The translations under genes and the position numbers were made by a program. The notes beneath the pieces were generated by a model, which was given only the letters and a program-made list of their open reading frames with translations, ran no database searches and was not told the DNA's origin. Positions 8,248-18,063 of a DNA stretch of 64,000 nt are shown here, piece after piece (the stretch's first letter is position 1; each line of letters opens with the position of its first letter). Source of the stretch: Bog-473 sp963807675 (GTDB lineage Bacteria > Actinomycetota > Acidimicrobiia > Acidimicrobiales > RAAP-2); the NCBI GenBank assembly GCA_963807675.1, contig CAWECP010000009.1, forward strand, positions 1-64,000, in the 5' to 3' direction.

Positions 8248-9291
8248 CTAGAGCAGACGCAACTGCGGGTCCTCTCGGTCGCGCCCGTCCCCACCCGCGG
8301 TTTGGCCCACCCCTGGCCGCACCGGCGTTGCCGCCCGGTAGCGGTCCGGCCCCGTCACGCCACAGCGCCGCGCCGCGGCGCGGACCACGTCCTGCACCCG
8401 CTCCCGCTCGTCGTCCGCTTGATACGCCCCTCGCGGGAAGCGCGCCCGGTGCAGCGCCATCAGGTCCGGGCGCTCGGACGCCAGCCAGCCCAGGTAGTGC
8501 TGGCGCAGCGGGCCCCGCAGGTGCAGCGCCACCCCCGAAACGGACACCGCCCCGGCGTCCGCGCAGGCCTCGACCACCTCGCGCAGCTGCGCCTCGCCGT
8601 CCGAGAGCCCCGGCAACACCGGGGCCACCAGCACCCCACACGGGATGCCCAGCGCGGTCAGCCGCCGCAGCGCCTCGACCCGCCGGTCCGGCGGGGGAGT
8701 ACCCGGCTCGGTCAGCTTCCAGACGCGCCGGTCCAACGTCCCGATGGAGAAGGACACGGCCACCTCGGTGCGCTGGGCCGCCGCCGCCAGCGCGGCGCCG
8801 TCGCGCAGGATGAGCGTCGACTTGGTCAGGATGGAGAACGGGTTGCGTGCCCGCGACAGGGTTTCGACAATGCCCCGGGTCAAGTGGTACTTGCCCTCGG
8901 CGTGCTGGTAGGGGTCGGTGTTGGTCCCCATGGCGATGTGGTCGCCCCGCCAGCGGGGCGAGCGCAGCTCCGCCTGCAGCCGCTCCACCGCGTTCACCTT
9001 GACCACGATTTTGCGCTCGAAGTCCGTCCCGATCCCGAGCCCGAGGTAGTCGTGGGTGGGCCGGGCGAAGCAGTACACGCAGGCGTGGCTGCACCCTCGA
9101 TACGCGTTGATGGTGTGCCGGAAGGGCATCAGGCTCTCCGGCGGCACCGTGTTGATGATGGTGCGGGCGTTGACGTGGAGGAACTCCAGCCCGGCGTAGG
9201 CGCCCCGGCCGACATGGCGCTCGGCCACCCGCTCGTCGGGGAAGAGCGTGCCCCCCTCCTCGCTCTCCGCTGTCGTCCACCGGAGTGCCAT
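8248..9291 (-). CDS. Rv2578c-type radical SAM protein
   Basis: About 347 residues. The 4Fe-4S motif is CSHACVYC, preceded by NAYRGC and followed by FARPTHDYLGL. Later motifs include GTNTDPYQHAEGKY and SFSIGTLD, as in the Rv2578c/SplB-like family of actinobacteria. The chemistry is unknown; relatives are related in sequence to spore photoproduct lyase. I choose ATG 9291 (MALRWTT) over an earlier TTG because a perfect LexA box lies at 9306-9319 and would otherwise fall inside the gene. That box supports a DNA-damage role. Confidence 0.82.
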   Translation of the reverse strand: MALRWTTAESEEGGTLFPDERVAERHVGRGAYAGLEFLHVNARTIINTVPPESLMPFRHTINAYRGCSHACVYCFARPTHDYLGLGIGTDFERKIVVKVNAVERLQAELRSPRWRGDHIAMGTNTDPYQHAEGKYHLTRGIVETLSRARNPFSILTKSTLILRDGAALAAAAQRTEVAVSFSIGTLDRRVWKLTEPGTPPPDRRVEALRRLTALGIPCGVLVAPVLPGLSDGEAQLREVVEACADAGAVSVSGVALHLRGPLRQHYLGWLASERPDLMALHRARFPRGAYQADDERERVQDVVRAAARRCGVTGPDRYRAATPVRPGVGQTAGGDGRDREDPQLRLL

Positions 9292-9305
9292 CTGGTCTAC
9301 GATAG

Positions 9306-9319
9306 CGAACGTGTGTTCG
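9306..9319. promoter_or_regulatory. LexA/SOS box between radical SAM gene and ftsK
   Basis: CGAAC-GTGT-GTTCG, a perfect match to the actinobacterial SOS box. It lies 15 nt upstream of the radical SAM start and 62 nt upstream of the ftsK start. LexA is encoded in this window. Confidence 0.8.
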
Positions 9320-9380
9320 TAATTCAACGGGCCGGGTGTCCCCGGATACGGGCAGGTCAGCCGGTAGTCTCGGCCTCACT

Positions 9381-11781
9381 GTGGTGACCAAGACCCGCGG
9401 GCGGGCCCCGACGCGTGCGCCCGCCCGCTCTTCCGGCAAGAAGCCCGCCAACCGTTCCAAGGCCGCCGCCCAGTCGCGCCCGCCTTTCTGGCGCGTCCAG
9501 GCACGCGACCTGTGGGCCGTGGGCCTGGTCACCCTCGGCGTCCTGCTCGCCCTGGCCCTGTGGGGCCAGCAGCTCGGCCCGGTCGGCCACGGCGCCGACT
9601 CCGCCCTGGCCCTCGTCGCCGGCTGGGCCCGCATCCTCCTGCCGCTCGTCGTCATCGGCGCCGGCGTGGCGCTGCTGATCGACCGGGGCGAGCGGGGGGA
9701 GGACACGCCGCCCGGCACCGATCCTGTCCGCCTGGCCGTCGGCATCGTGCTCGGCCTGCTCGGCGTGTGTGGCCTGGCCGAGCTGGCCCAGGGCACCCCT
9801 GCCCTGTCCGACTCCGCCGCCCTGCGCAAGGGGGGCGGCTACCTGGGCGGGGTGGTCGGCTCGCCCCTGCACGCCGGGCTCGGCGCCGCCGGCGCCGCCG
9901 TCCTCCTCGTGGCCGTGGTCCTCGTCGGCATCCTGATCGCCACCGGCGTCCCCCTGCAGTCGGTGGGCCGGGGCCTGCGCCGCGCCGGCGCCGCCACGGG
10001 CCGCACGGCCCTCGGGCTCTGGCGGGGCAAGCCCTTCGTGACGCCCATCGAGCACTTGGACGACGACGAGGCCGAGGCCGCCTCGCCGCCCCCGGCTCCG
10101 GTCTTCCCCGAGGACGCACCTCCCGACGAGCCACCGCCCGACGCCGACGACATCGACATCCCGCTCGACCCCGAACCCGAGCCGGTCGAGGCCGGCACGC
10201 CCGAACCCGCACCGGTCCCGGCCAGCCACCGCGAGCCGGGCGAGTGGGTGCTCCCGGCCATGTCGCTCCTGCACGCCTCCAAGAAGATGCACCAGGACCA
10301 GCGTCAGGTCGACGCGGCCGGGGTGGAGCTGGTGCGCGCCCTGGCTGCCCACGGCGTCGAGACCCGCCTGGTCGGCAGCCGCGTCGGCCCGACCGTGACG
10401 CGCTACGAGCTCGAGCTCGGCCCCGGCGTCAAGGTGGCCCGCGTCACCAGCCTGTCCAAGGACATCGCCTACGCCATGGCCTCGCCGGACGTGCGCATCC
10501 TGGCCCCCATCCCGGGGAAGTCGGCCATCGGCGTCGAGGTGCCCAACCGGACGCGCCAGCTGGTGTCGCTGCGCGACATCCTCGATGCCAAAGAGGCGCG
10601 CGTCACGCCGACCACCCACCCGCTCGAGGTGGCCATGGGCCGCGACATCGCCGGGCGCGCCGTCGTGGCCAACCTGGCCGAAATGCCGCACATCCTCATT
10701 TCGGGCGCCACCGGGTCCGGCAAGTCGTCGTGCATGAACTCGCTCATCACGTCGATCCTCATGCGCCAGGACCCCGACCACGTCAAGCTCATTTTGGTCG
10801 ATCCCAAGCGCGTCGAGCTCGGCCAGTACGACGGGCTGCCCCACCTGCTCAGCCGCGTCGTCGTCGACCCCAAGCAGGCGGCCAACGCGCTCGGCCTGGG
10901 CCGTCAAGGAGATGGAGCGCCGCTACGACCTCCTGGCCGAGAACGGGGCCCGCGACATCACCGGTTACAACCAGCTGGTGGCCGAGGGCCGGGTGGCCAC
11001 GCCGCCCTCCGACAAGCGGCGCGTGCGCGAGGTGGCCGCCCGGGCGCTCGGCGAGGGGCACCCCGGCATCGACGACGAGACGGATCCCGAAGACCCCGAG
11101 CCGCCCCGGCCGCTGCCCTTCGTCCTCGTCGTGGTGGACGAGCTCAACGACCTCATGATGGTGGCCGCCCGCGACGTCGAGGACTCCATCGTCCGCATCG
11201 CCCAGATGGCGCGCGCCGTCGGCATCCACCTGGTGATCGCCACCCAGCGCCCCTCGGTCGACGTCATCACCGGCGTGATCAAGGCCAACATCCCGAGCCG
11301 CATGGCCTTCTCCGTCTCCACCCTCATGGACAGCCGCGTCATTCTCGACCAGCCCGGCGCCGAGCGGCTGGTGGGCAAGGGCGACATGCTCCTGCTCGAG
11401 GCCTCGTCCAACGTGCTGCGCCGCCTGCAGGCCCCGTGGGTGTCCGAGGAGGAGGTGCGCGACGTGGTGGCGCACTGGAAGCGCCAGGGCGGGATCACCG
11501 AGCCGGTGGTCGGCATCGGGAACGCCGACACCTCGGCATCGGGCGGCGCCGGCCTCGATGACGACGACGACGAGCTGCTGGCCCAGGCCCGCGACCTCGT
11601 CGTGCGCTCGCAGCTGGGCTCCACCTCCATGCTGCAGCGCAAGCTGCGGGTCGGCTTCGCCCGGGCCGGCCGGCTGATGGACCTGCTCGAGCAACAGGGC
11701 GTCGTCGGTCCCAGCGAGGGCTCCAAGGCCCGCGCCGTCCTCATGACGCCCGACGAGCTCGACGCACTCAGCCGGCGGTGA
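9381..11781 (+). CDS. ftsK: DNA translocase FtsK/SpoIIIE, one-base insertion near 10891
   Basis: Four N-terminal membrane helices (residues about 35-200), a Pro/Asp/Glu-rich linker, then the motor: Walker A ISGATGSGKSS, Walker B VLVVVDELNDLMM, RecA-like IATQRPSVDVITG and a C-terminal gamma winged helix (STSMLQRKLRVGFARAG) that reads KOPS-type DNA sites. It pumps chromosomal DNA at the division septum. The frame breaks at 10890-10892, where expected NALAWAVKEM becomes NALGLGRQ; deleting one base restores it. As the rest is pristine and FtsK is usually important, an assembly error is likely. GTG 9381 fits better than the earlier ATG 9336. Stop overlaps the next GTG. Confidence 0.88.
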
Positions 11782-13112
11782 GCGAGTCCAGCCCGGCGCC
11801 CCTCATGGTGGCGCCCTTCCGACTGGACTCGCTGCGCGAGCCGAAGCCGGCTCCTCCGCCGCCGGAACCCGGATCCCACCGGCGTGCCCGCTCGCGCCGG
11901 CGCCGCCGGCGTTCGAGCGTCCTCCTCACGTTGCTCGTCGTACTCGTCCTGCTCCTCGCTGCGGCCGGCGCGTTCGCCGCGGTCAGGCTCAGCGCGGCCG
12001 ACCCGCCGCCCGCGGTCACCTCGGTCGCGCTCCACCCGGTCGCCGTGCCGGCCAAGACCGTGGCGCTGCCGTGGCCCCAGATCGGGCAGGGGGCCATCGC
12101 CGTTCCGTCCATCGGCGTCGACGTGGCGTCCGGCCCCGAGCAGCCGGTGCCGGTGGCCAGTCTGACCAAGTTGATGACGGCGTACGTGATCCTGAGCGAC
12201 CACCCGCTGACCACCGGGCGATCCGGTCCGACGATCACGGTGACGGCGGCAGACGTCCAGGACTACGACAACGACACCGTCAACGACGACTCCAACGCGC
12301 AGGTGGTCGCCGGCGAGCAGCTCTCGGAGGAGCAGGTGCTCGGCGGCATGCTCATCCACTCGGCCGACAACTACGCCGACCTCCTCGCCCGCTGGGACGC
12401 CGGCAGCCAGGCCGCCTTCGTGGCGAAGATGAACGCGGACGCCGTCAAGCTCGGCATGGACCATTCCCACTTCGCCGACGCCAGCGGTGTCAGCCCGGGC
12501 TCGCAGTCGACCGCCTCCGACCTCTTGAAGGTGGCGGGGGCCGACATGGAGAACCCGGTCTTCGCCTCGCTGGTCCAAATGTCCTCCATCACGCTGCCGG
12601 TGGCCGGCACCATCTCCACGTACACCCCACTGCTGGGCCTGGCGGGCATCATCGGGGTGAAGTCCGGCTTCACCACGGCGGCCGGAGGCTGTGACGTCCT
12701 GGCGGTCGTGCGGCGCGTCCATGGGCACCTCACCCTGCTGCTGGCGGCGGTGACCGGGCAGATGGGCCCCGTGGTCCTGGCGCAGGCGGGACTGCACGGG
12801 CTGGCGCTCGTCGACGCGGTGCAGCGGTTGATCGGCACCACCTCGGTCCTGCGCGGCGGCCAGCTGGTGGCGCGCGTGACCGAGGCCGGCCGCACCGTCG
12901 ACGCCCATGCCGCGGCGTCCGTGTCCATGCTCACCTGGCCCGGGGTGAAGGTGGCCCGGACCTTCCAGCCCGATCGGCGCCTGACCGATAAGGCGCAGCG
13001 CGGGGCGACCGTGGGCACGGTCGTGCTGCGTCTGGGCCTGCAGCACGTGGTGGTGCCGGTGCGCATCCACCAGGACGTGCCCCGACCGTCGCTCCTCCAG
13101 CGCCTGTTCTGA
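11778..13112 (+). CDS. Serine-type D-alanyl-D-alanine carboxypeptidase (S11 family)
   Basis: A 444-residue protein with an N-terminal TM anchor (SVLLTLLVVLVLLLAAAGAF) after a short basic cytoplasmic tail. The penicillin-binding motifs occur in order: SxxK as ASLTKLMTAY, SxN-type SADNYADLL, and KSGFT for KTG. It trims the terminal D-Ala of peptidoglycan stem peptides outside the membrane. GTG 11778 overlaps the ftsK stop (GTGA), so the two are translationally coupled, linking septal DNA transport with wall remodelling. Confidence 0.87.
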   Translation: MSESSPAPLMVAPFRLDSLREPKPAPPPPEPGSHRRARSRRRRRRSSVLLTLLVVLVLLLAAAGAFAAVRLSAADPPPAVTSVALHPVAVPAKTVALPWPQIGQGAIAVPSIGVDVASGPEQPVPVASLTKLMTAYVILSDHPLTTGRSGPTITVTAADVQDYDNDTVNDDSNAQVVAGEQLSEEQVLGGMLIHSADNYADLLARWDAGSQAAFVAKMNADAVKLGMDHSHFADASGVSPGSQSTASDLLKVAGADMENPVFASLVQMSSITLPVAGTISTYTPLLGLAGIIGVKSGFTTAAGGCDVLAVVRRVHGHLTLLLAAVTGQMGPVVLAQAGLHGLALVDAVQRLIGTTSVLRGGQLVARVTEAGRTVDAHAAASVSMLTWPGVKVARTFQPDRRLTDKAQRGATVGTVVLRLGLQHVVVPVRIHQDVPRPSLLQRLF

Positions 13113-13258
13113 GAGAGCGGTCCTCCACGGCTTCCTGCACCGGCGTGGCTGCGCCGTGCGCCGGAATGGCCACACATTGCAGGCACTTTGGGCTGGGCCT
13201 GTGCACCAGCACCCTGCCAGTCGATCCATCCCGATCTGGTGCGAAATACGCTGGCGAG

Positions 13259-14122
13259 ATGCCATCGCCGGAAGGGGCCAACCGTGGTCCAGTCCCTTGG
13301 TTACGTCATCGGATCGCCCGGGCAGCAGGTCGTGCCGCCGAGAAGATCGATTCGGATCCCGAGTCGGCGCTTCAGTCCGCTCAAGCCACTCTCGACTGGT
13401 CGACCCGTCACAACGGCCCCGAATCGACGATGACGGTAAACGCCAAGGGAGAGGTTGCAGAACGATTGGAGCAGGTGGGTCGCTACGAGGAAGCACTTCG
13501 GCTCAGGACGGATGTCGCCACACATGCCCGGCTTCATCTTGGGGCAGACGATCCGAGCACGCTCACGGCCGAGGGATTCCAGGCGTTCGACCTCGATCGG
13601 CTCGGTCGGCATCAAGACGCGCTGCCCCTCTTCGAACACGTTCTCGCCGGTCGAACCGATGTGCTGGGACCGGATCATGAGCTGACGTTGCTGGCCATGG
13701 AGTGGCTCGGTTGCACGCTGAGAAGTCTCGGAGACCTTCCCGAGTCACGTCACCTCCTCCAGGAGGCTGTGGATCGATACGAACAACAAGGCGCCGGCGA
13801 GACCGAGGACTGCATGAAGAGCACGTCGCACCTGGCCACCACTCTGTTCCAACTCGGCCAGGTCACGGAGTCTTGTGAGTTACGCAGACGCATCGTCGAT
13901 GTCCGAAATCGAACATTGGGTCCCGATGCTCTGACGACGTTGAGTTCGCTCGAGAACCTGGCCACCACTCTGAAGCGGATCGATGAAGTCGATGAGGCCA
14001 AGGTGATCTATGAGAACCTTCTGACAAAGAGGATCCGCCTGCTCGGTGCAGACCACCCGGACACGCAGCGCACCAGAGAGATGCTGAGCGTCATCGACCA
14101 CGCCCTCGGAAGCGACCCGTAG
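13259..14122 (+). CDS. Tetratricopeptide-repeat protein (kinesin-light-chain type)
   Basis: About 287 residues made of TPR units of the TPR_10/12 kind: GRYEEALRLRTDVATHARLH with LGADDPSTL, GRHQDALPLFEHVLAGRTDV with LGPDHELTL, then two or three more, ending with LGADHPDTQRTREML. Such repeats act as protein-binding scaffolds, and in actinobacteria often accompany NB-ARC regulators, but no partner is encoded here. ATG 13259 follows GCGAG and begins the clear protein-like region. The G+C of this gene is visibly lower than its neighbours, suggesting later acquisition. Confidence 0.7.
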   Translation: MPSPEGANRGPVPWLRHRIARAAGRAAEKIDSDPESALQSAQATLDWSTRHNGPESTMTVNAKGEVAERLEQVGRYEEALRLRTDVATHARLHLGADDPSTLTAEGFQAFDLDRLGRHQDALPLFEHVLAGRTDVLGPDHELTLLAMEWLGCTLRSLGDLPESRHLLQEAVDRYEQQGAGETEDCMKSTSHLATTLFQLGQVTESCELRRRIVDVRNRTLGPDALTTLSSLENLATTLKRIDEVDEAKVIYENLLTKRIRLLGADHPDTQRTREMLSVIDHALGSDP

Positions 14123-14311
14123 ATCCACCGCACCAGGTCGCCCGAAGTGGTCAGCTCACCGTCTTGGCGACGATGGCGATTCATCCCGCCAGGTAATCCA
14201 GTCCGGAGGCAGAGAGGGGAACGGCTCACTTCGGACTGCCCGAACTGACCTGGGGACCCCGTGGCTGCGCCATACCGCGCCAGCCCGTTGTGAGTTATTA
14301 GCCTGAGCGCC

Positions 14312-15178
14312 GTGCGCGCCCGGGCCCCAGCGTCGTCGGCCAATCTCGGGCCCGGCTTCGACACGCTCGCCGTCGCCCTGGACTGCTACGTCAGCGTCGA
14401 GGTGGAGGAGGCGCCCGCCCTGGTGGTGCGTACCGAAGGCGAGGGTGCGGGCCTTTTCGACGATGCGTCGCACCTGGCCGCGCGCGTGGTCGCCGCGGTG
14501 CTCGGTCACGACCGCTTCGCCGTGACCGTGCGCTCCCAGATCCCGGTCGCCCGGGGCCTCGGATCATCCGCCGCGCTGGTCGCGGCCGCGGCCGCGGCGG
14601 CCGGCGCCGAGGATCCGTTCGCCGTGGCCGCCGCCTACGACGGCCATCCGGAGAACGCGGCCGCCAGTGCCTACGGCGGGCTGGTCGCCGCCACCACGGT
14701 GGGAGGCGTCCCGGTCTACGCCCGCCTCCCCCTCGGCGACGATCTGGCGTTCGTGGCCATCGTCCCCGACCGCAACCTGTCGACTCCCGGAGCGCGGGCC
14801 CTCCTGCCCGAGACGCTGAGCCGCGCCGACGCCGTGTTCAACCTGGGACGGATGGGCCTGCTCCTGGCCGGCCTGGCCGATCCGGCCGAGCTGACGGCGG
14901 ACGCCACCGACGACCGCATCCACCAGCTTCCCCGTACCGCGCTGTTCCCGGAGGCGCCGGCGCTGCTGCAGGGTCTGTTGGACGCCGGCGCCCTGGCCGC
15001 CAGCTGGTCCGGCGCCGGTCCCACGCTGATCGGCATGGTGCGCGCCGGCGTGCGGGAAGCCGTGCAGGCCGGGGCCGAGAAGGCGCTGGCGGTGTCGGGC
15101 GTCCCCGGTCGCGTGCTGGCCCTGCGGGCGGACCGGCGCGGCATCGTCTACGACGACGAGGCCGAAGTGGCCCTCTGA
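14312..15178 (+). CDS. thrB: Homoserine kinase
   Basis: A 288-residue GHMP kinase. N-terminal PASSANLGPGFDTLAVALD and the ATP-loop PVARGLGSSAALVAAAAA are hallmarks of ThrB, and ASWSGAGPTLIGM is the C-terminal GHMP motif 3. It phosphorylates homoserine on the way to threonine. Start is GTG 14312; normal family length. hom and thrC, the usual partners, are not in the window, so thrB stands alone upstream of the leftward lipoprotein gene. Confidence 0.9.
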   Translation: MRARAPASSANLGPGFDTLAVALDCYVSVEVEEAPALVVRTEGEGAGLFDDASHLAARVVAAVLGHDRFAVTVRSQIPVARGLGSSAALVAAAAAAAGAEDPFAVAAAYDGHPENAAASAYGGLVAATTVGGVPVYARLPLGDDLAFVAIVPDRNLSTPGARALLPETLSRADAVFNLGRMGLLLAGLADPAELTADATDDRIHQLPRTALFPEAPALLQGLLDAGALAASWSGAGPTLIGMVRAGVREAVQAGAEKALAVSGVPGRVLALRADRRGIVYDDEAEVAL

Positions 15179-15187
15179 GGGGGACGG

Positions 15188-15685
15188 TCAGCCGAGCTGG
15201 CCGTTGAGCGTCGTGACGTCGCCCTGCAGCTGATGAATCGCCGACGCGATGTTAAAGGTGTTGAGGACCTGGTTGTAGTTGGCCTGTGTGGGTTGCGCGT
15301 CGCCGAGGATCTCCAGACTGTTGGCCAGTGTCTGCGCGGCGTCGCGGGTGGTGTTCAGGTCACCGGCCGGTGCCTGGAACCCGCGGCCCACCGCCAGCAG
15401 GTTGGCGTAGGTGTGGATCTGGCCACCCAGCGTGCGGTCCGCCGCCTCGACGCAGACGACGGGGGTCGTCGCCGAGGCGCATTTGGAGGATGTCGACGTG
15501 TACACGTCCATCTGGTGCAGCAGGGTCGTGCCGGCGCCCTGGAGCTGCCCGTTCGACACCTGGGTCGAGCCTCCGCCGGCGGTCGTCGGCGACCCGGATC
15601 CGGACCCCGAGCTGCAGGCGGCCAGGACGAGGGGCAGCAGCACGACGGCCCACCGAGCGCGCCGGGGCAGTGTGGGTCGGGTCAC
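15188..15685 (-). CDS. Small putative lipoprotein
   Basis: 165 residues from GTG 15685. The N-terminus RRARWAVVLLPLVLAACSSG is a lipoprotein signal with lipobox LAAC, followed by a Gly/Ser/Thr linker. The rest is predicted helical (LNTTRDAAQTLANSLEILGD, VLNTFNIASAIHQLQGDVTT) and has two further cysteines that could pair outside the membrane. I do not recognise the family. It converges with thrB and is divergent from miaB. Confidence 0.7.
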   Translation of the reverse strand: MTRPTLPRRARWAVVLLPLVLAACSSGSGSGSPTTAGGGSTQVSNGQLQGAGTTLLHQMDVYTSTSSKCASATTPVVCVEAADRTLGGQIHTYANLLAVGRGFQAPAGDLNTTRDAAQTLANSLEILGDAQPTQANYNQVLNTFNIASAIHQLQGDVTTLNGQLG

Positions 15686-15727
15686 GATCGAGAATCGTAG
15701 GCCCCGGCGCTCCCTAGACTTCGTCAA

Positions 15728-17125
15728 ATGTCCCGGACGTACTTCATCCGCACCTTCGGGTGCCAGATGAACGAGCACGACTCGGAGCGGCTGGCCGGCC
15801 TCTTGGTGGCCGACGGCCTGGAGCCGGCCGCCACGGTGGAGGAGGCGGACGTCGTGGTGCTCAACACCTGCTGCATCCGGGAGAACGCTGACCAGCGCCT
15901 CTACGGGACCCTGGGCCGGCTCAAGGAGCTGGTCGACGCCAAGCCGGGACTCCAGATCGCCGTGGGCGGCTGCCTGGCCCAGAAGGACCGCGAGCTCGTC
16001 CAGCAGAAGGTGGGCTGGGTCGACGTCGTGTTCGGCACGCACAACCTGGCCAGCGCGCCGGGCCTGCTGCGCCGGGCCCGTACCGAAGGGCCCGTGATGG
16101 AGATCCTCGACGCACCGTCGCCCGAGGCGGCCACCAATCCGTTGCTCGGGCCCGGTGCGGTGCGCGAGCTGCCGTACGCGGCCTGGGTCAACATCCAGAC
16201 GGGCTGCGACAACTCGTGTGCCTTCTGCATCGTCCCGTCGGTCCGCGGGCCCGAGGTGAGCCGCCCCCTCGGCGACATCGTGGCCGAGGTCGAACTGCTG
16301 GCGCGGCGGGGAGTCACCGAGGTCACGCTGCTCGGGCAGAACGTCAACTCCTACGGTCGCGACCTGACCCGGCGCCGGCCCCTCTTCGCCGAGCTCCTGC
16401 GGGCCGTCGGTGCCGTGGACGGCATCGGACGCGTCCGCTTCACCAGCCCGCACCCCAAGGACTTGCGGCCCGAGACGATCGAGGCGATGGCCGGGACGCC
16501 GGAGGTCTGCGAGCAGCTGCACTTGCCGCTGCAGTCGGGCAGCGACACCGTGCTGCGCGCCATGCGGCGCGGCTACACGGCGCAGCGCTACCTCGAGCGG
16601 CTCGCCGCGGCGCGCCGGGCCATCGACGACCTGGCGGTGACGACCGACATCATCGTCGGCTTCCCCGGCGAGACGGACGATGACTTCGAGGAGACCTTGG
16701 CGCTGTGTGCGGAGGCGGCCTACGACAGCGCGTTCACGTTCATCTTCTCCCCGCGGCCGGGCACGCGGGCGGCCGCCATGGAGGACCGGTTCGTCCCGGC
16801 CGACGTCATCGCGGAGCGATTCGAGCGGCTCAAGACGGTGATCGACCGCTCCGCGCTGGCCCGCCACCAGGCGCGGGTGGGTCGGAGCGAAGAGGTGCTC
16901 GTCGAGGGGGTGAGTCGCCGCGACGAGTCCATGCTGACCGGGCGGACCCGCCAGGGGAAGCTCGTCCACTTTCCGGCTGGCACCGACAGCGGCACGGGAC
17001 CGGCGCCGGGCGCCCTGGCCCGGGTCGCGGTGACCGTCGGTCACCCGCACCACCTCTCCGGCCGGCTCGAGGAGGTGACGGTGCGGCCGCGCCACCGTGT
17101 GCGCATCCCGGTGGCGAGCGCTTGA
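15728..17125 (+). CDS. miaB: tRNA-2-methylthio-N6-dimethylallyladenosine synthase
   Basis: 465 residues. The N-terminal auxiliary-cluster domain has its three cysteines (TFGCQMNEHDSERL; LNTCCIREN; VGGCLAQKD). The radical SAM core has CDNSCAFCIVPSVRG, and a TRAM domain ends the protein (LVEGVSRRDES; GRTRQGKLVHF). It methylthiolates i6A37 of tRNAs reading UNN codons. The next gene, miaA, makes the i6A substrate, and its TTG start overlaps this stop, so both steps share one operon. Confidence 0.93.
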   Translation: MSRTYFIRTFGCQMNEHDSERLAGLLVADGLEPAATVEEADVVVLNTCCIRENADQRLYGTLGRLKELVDAKPGLQIAVGGCLAQKDRELVQQKVGWVDVVFGTHNLASAPGLLRRARTEGPVMEILDAPSPEAATNPLLGPGAVRELPYAAWVNIQTGCDNSCAFCIVPSVRGPEVSRPLGDIVAEVELLARRGVTEVTLLGQNVNSYGRDLTRRRPLFAELLRAVGAVDGIGRVRFTSPHPKDLRPETIEAMAGTPEVCEQLHLPLQSGSDTVLRAMRRGYTAQRYLERLAAARRAIDDLAVTTDIIVGFPGETDDDFEETLALCAEAAYDSAFTFIFSPRPGTRAAAMEDRFVPADVIAERFERLKTVIDRSALARHQARVGRSEEVLVEGVSRRDESMLTGRTRQGKLVHFPAGTDSGTGPAPGALARVAVTVGHPHHLSGRLEEVTVRPRHRVRIPVASA

Positions 17126-18037
17126 CGGCGGTCGCGCTCGTTGGCGTCACCGCCTCGGGCAAGTCCGAAGCGGCCCTCGAGCTGGCCGTCCGCCGGGGTG
17201 ACTGCGAGCTCGTCTCGGTCGACTCCATGTGCGTCTACCGCGGCATGGACATCGGGACGTCCAAGCCGGACGCCGCCGCCCGGACCGCGGTGCCGCACCA
17301 CCTGTTCGACCTGGTCGATCCCGACCAGGAGTTCACCGTCACCCAGTACCAGCGGGCCGCCCGGCTCGCGCTGTCCGACATCGAGCGGCGCGGCCGCCAT
17401 GCCGTGCTGGTGGGCGGGACCGGGCTCTACCTGCGCTCGGTGGTGGACGACCTCGCCATCCCGGGGCGCTTCCCCGACGTCGCGGCCGAGCTCGAGGCAG
17501 AGCTCGACGCGGGGCGCGCCGGGCCCGAGGACCTGCACGCACGCCTGGCCGAGCTGGACCCGGTGGCGGCCGGGCGCATGGCGCCGACCAACCGCCGGCG
17601 CGGTCGTGCGGGCGCTCGAGGTCACCATCGGGGCGGGCCAACCCTTCTCGGACTTCGGTCCCGGCCTCGAGGCCTATCCGGACACGGGGATCCCCCAGGT
17701 GGGCATCGCCCTGGCGCCCGACGAGGTCGACCGCCGCGTCGGGGCGCGCTTCGCCACCATGGTCGAGCACGGGTTGGTGGGGGAGGTGCGCGACCTGGTG
17801 GCCCGGCCTGGCGGGCTGTCGCGCACGGCGCGCCAGGCGTTGGGCTACCGCGAGATCCTCTGTCACCTGGAGCAGGGTGTCCCGCTCGAGGACTGCCTCG
17901 GCGAGGCCGTCCAGCGCACGCGTCAGTTCGCCCGCCGCCAGGCCTCGTGGTTCCGCCGCGATCCCCGCATCACCTGGGCCGGCAGTGCCCACGAGGCCCA
18001 GCGCCTGCTCGCCGACGTGCTCGACGTGCACGGTTGA
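17122..18037 (+). CDS. miaA: tRNA dimethylallyltransferase, one-base insertion near 17600
   Basis: The N-terminal P-loop GVTASGKSEAALELA, the substrate motif VSVDSMCVYRGMDIGTSKP and VGGTGLYLRSVVD define MiaA, which prenylates A37. The frame breaks where NRRRVVRALEV is expected: an extra G after CGGCGC (about 17598-17601) shifts it, and the following frame continues normally (ALGYREILCHLEQG; QFARRQASWFRRDP) to 18037. Length would be about 304 residues. Start TTG 17122 overlaps the miaB stop. Probably a sequencing indel rather than a dead gene. Confidence 0.88.
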
Positions 18038-18063
18038 ACGGGGCTACCTGCGACAATGGGGGA

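Noticed and set aside
6887..9829. 980-codon minus-strand frame
   Set aside because: It runs across the radical SAM gene, the intergenic SOS box and ftsK on wrong frames; low-complexity Arg/Gly/Pro composition.
10965..13496. 843-codon minus-strand frame
   Set aside because: Antisense shadow of ftsK and the carboxypeptidase gene; no motif.
15188..17095. Minus-strand frame extending the small lipoprotein to 635 codons
   Set aside because: The upstream part is antisense to miaB; the lipobox signal fixes the start at 15685.
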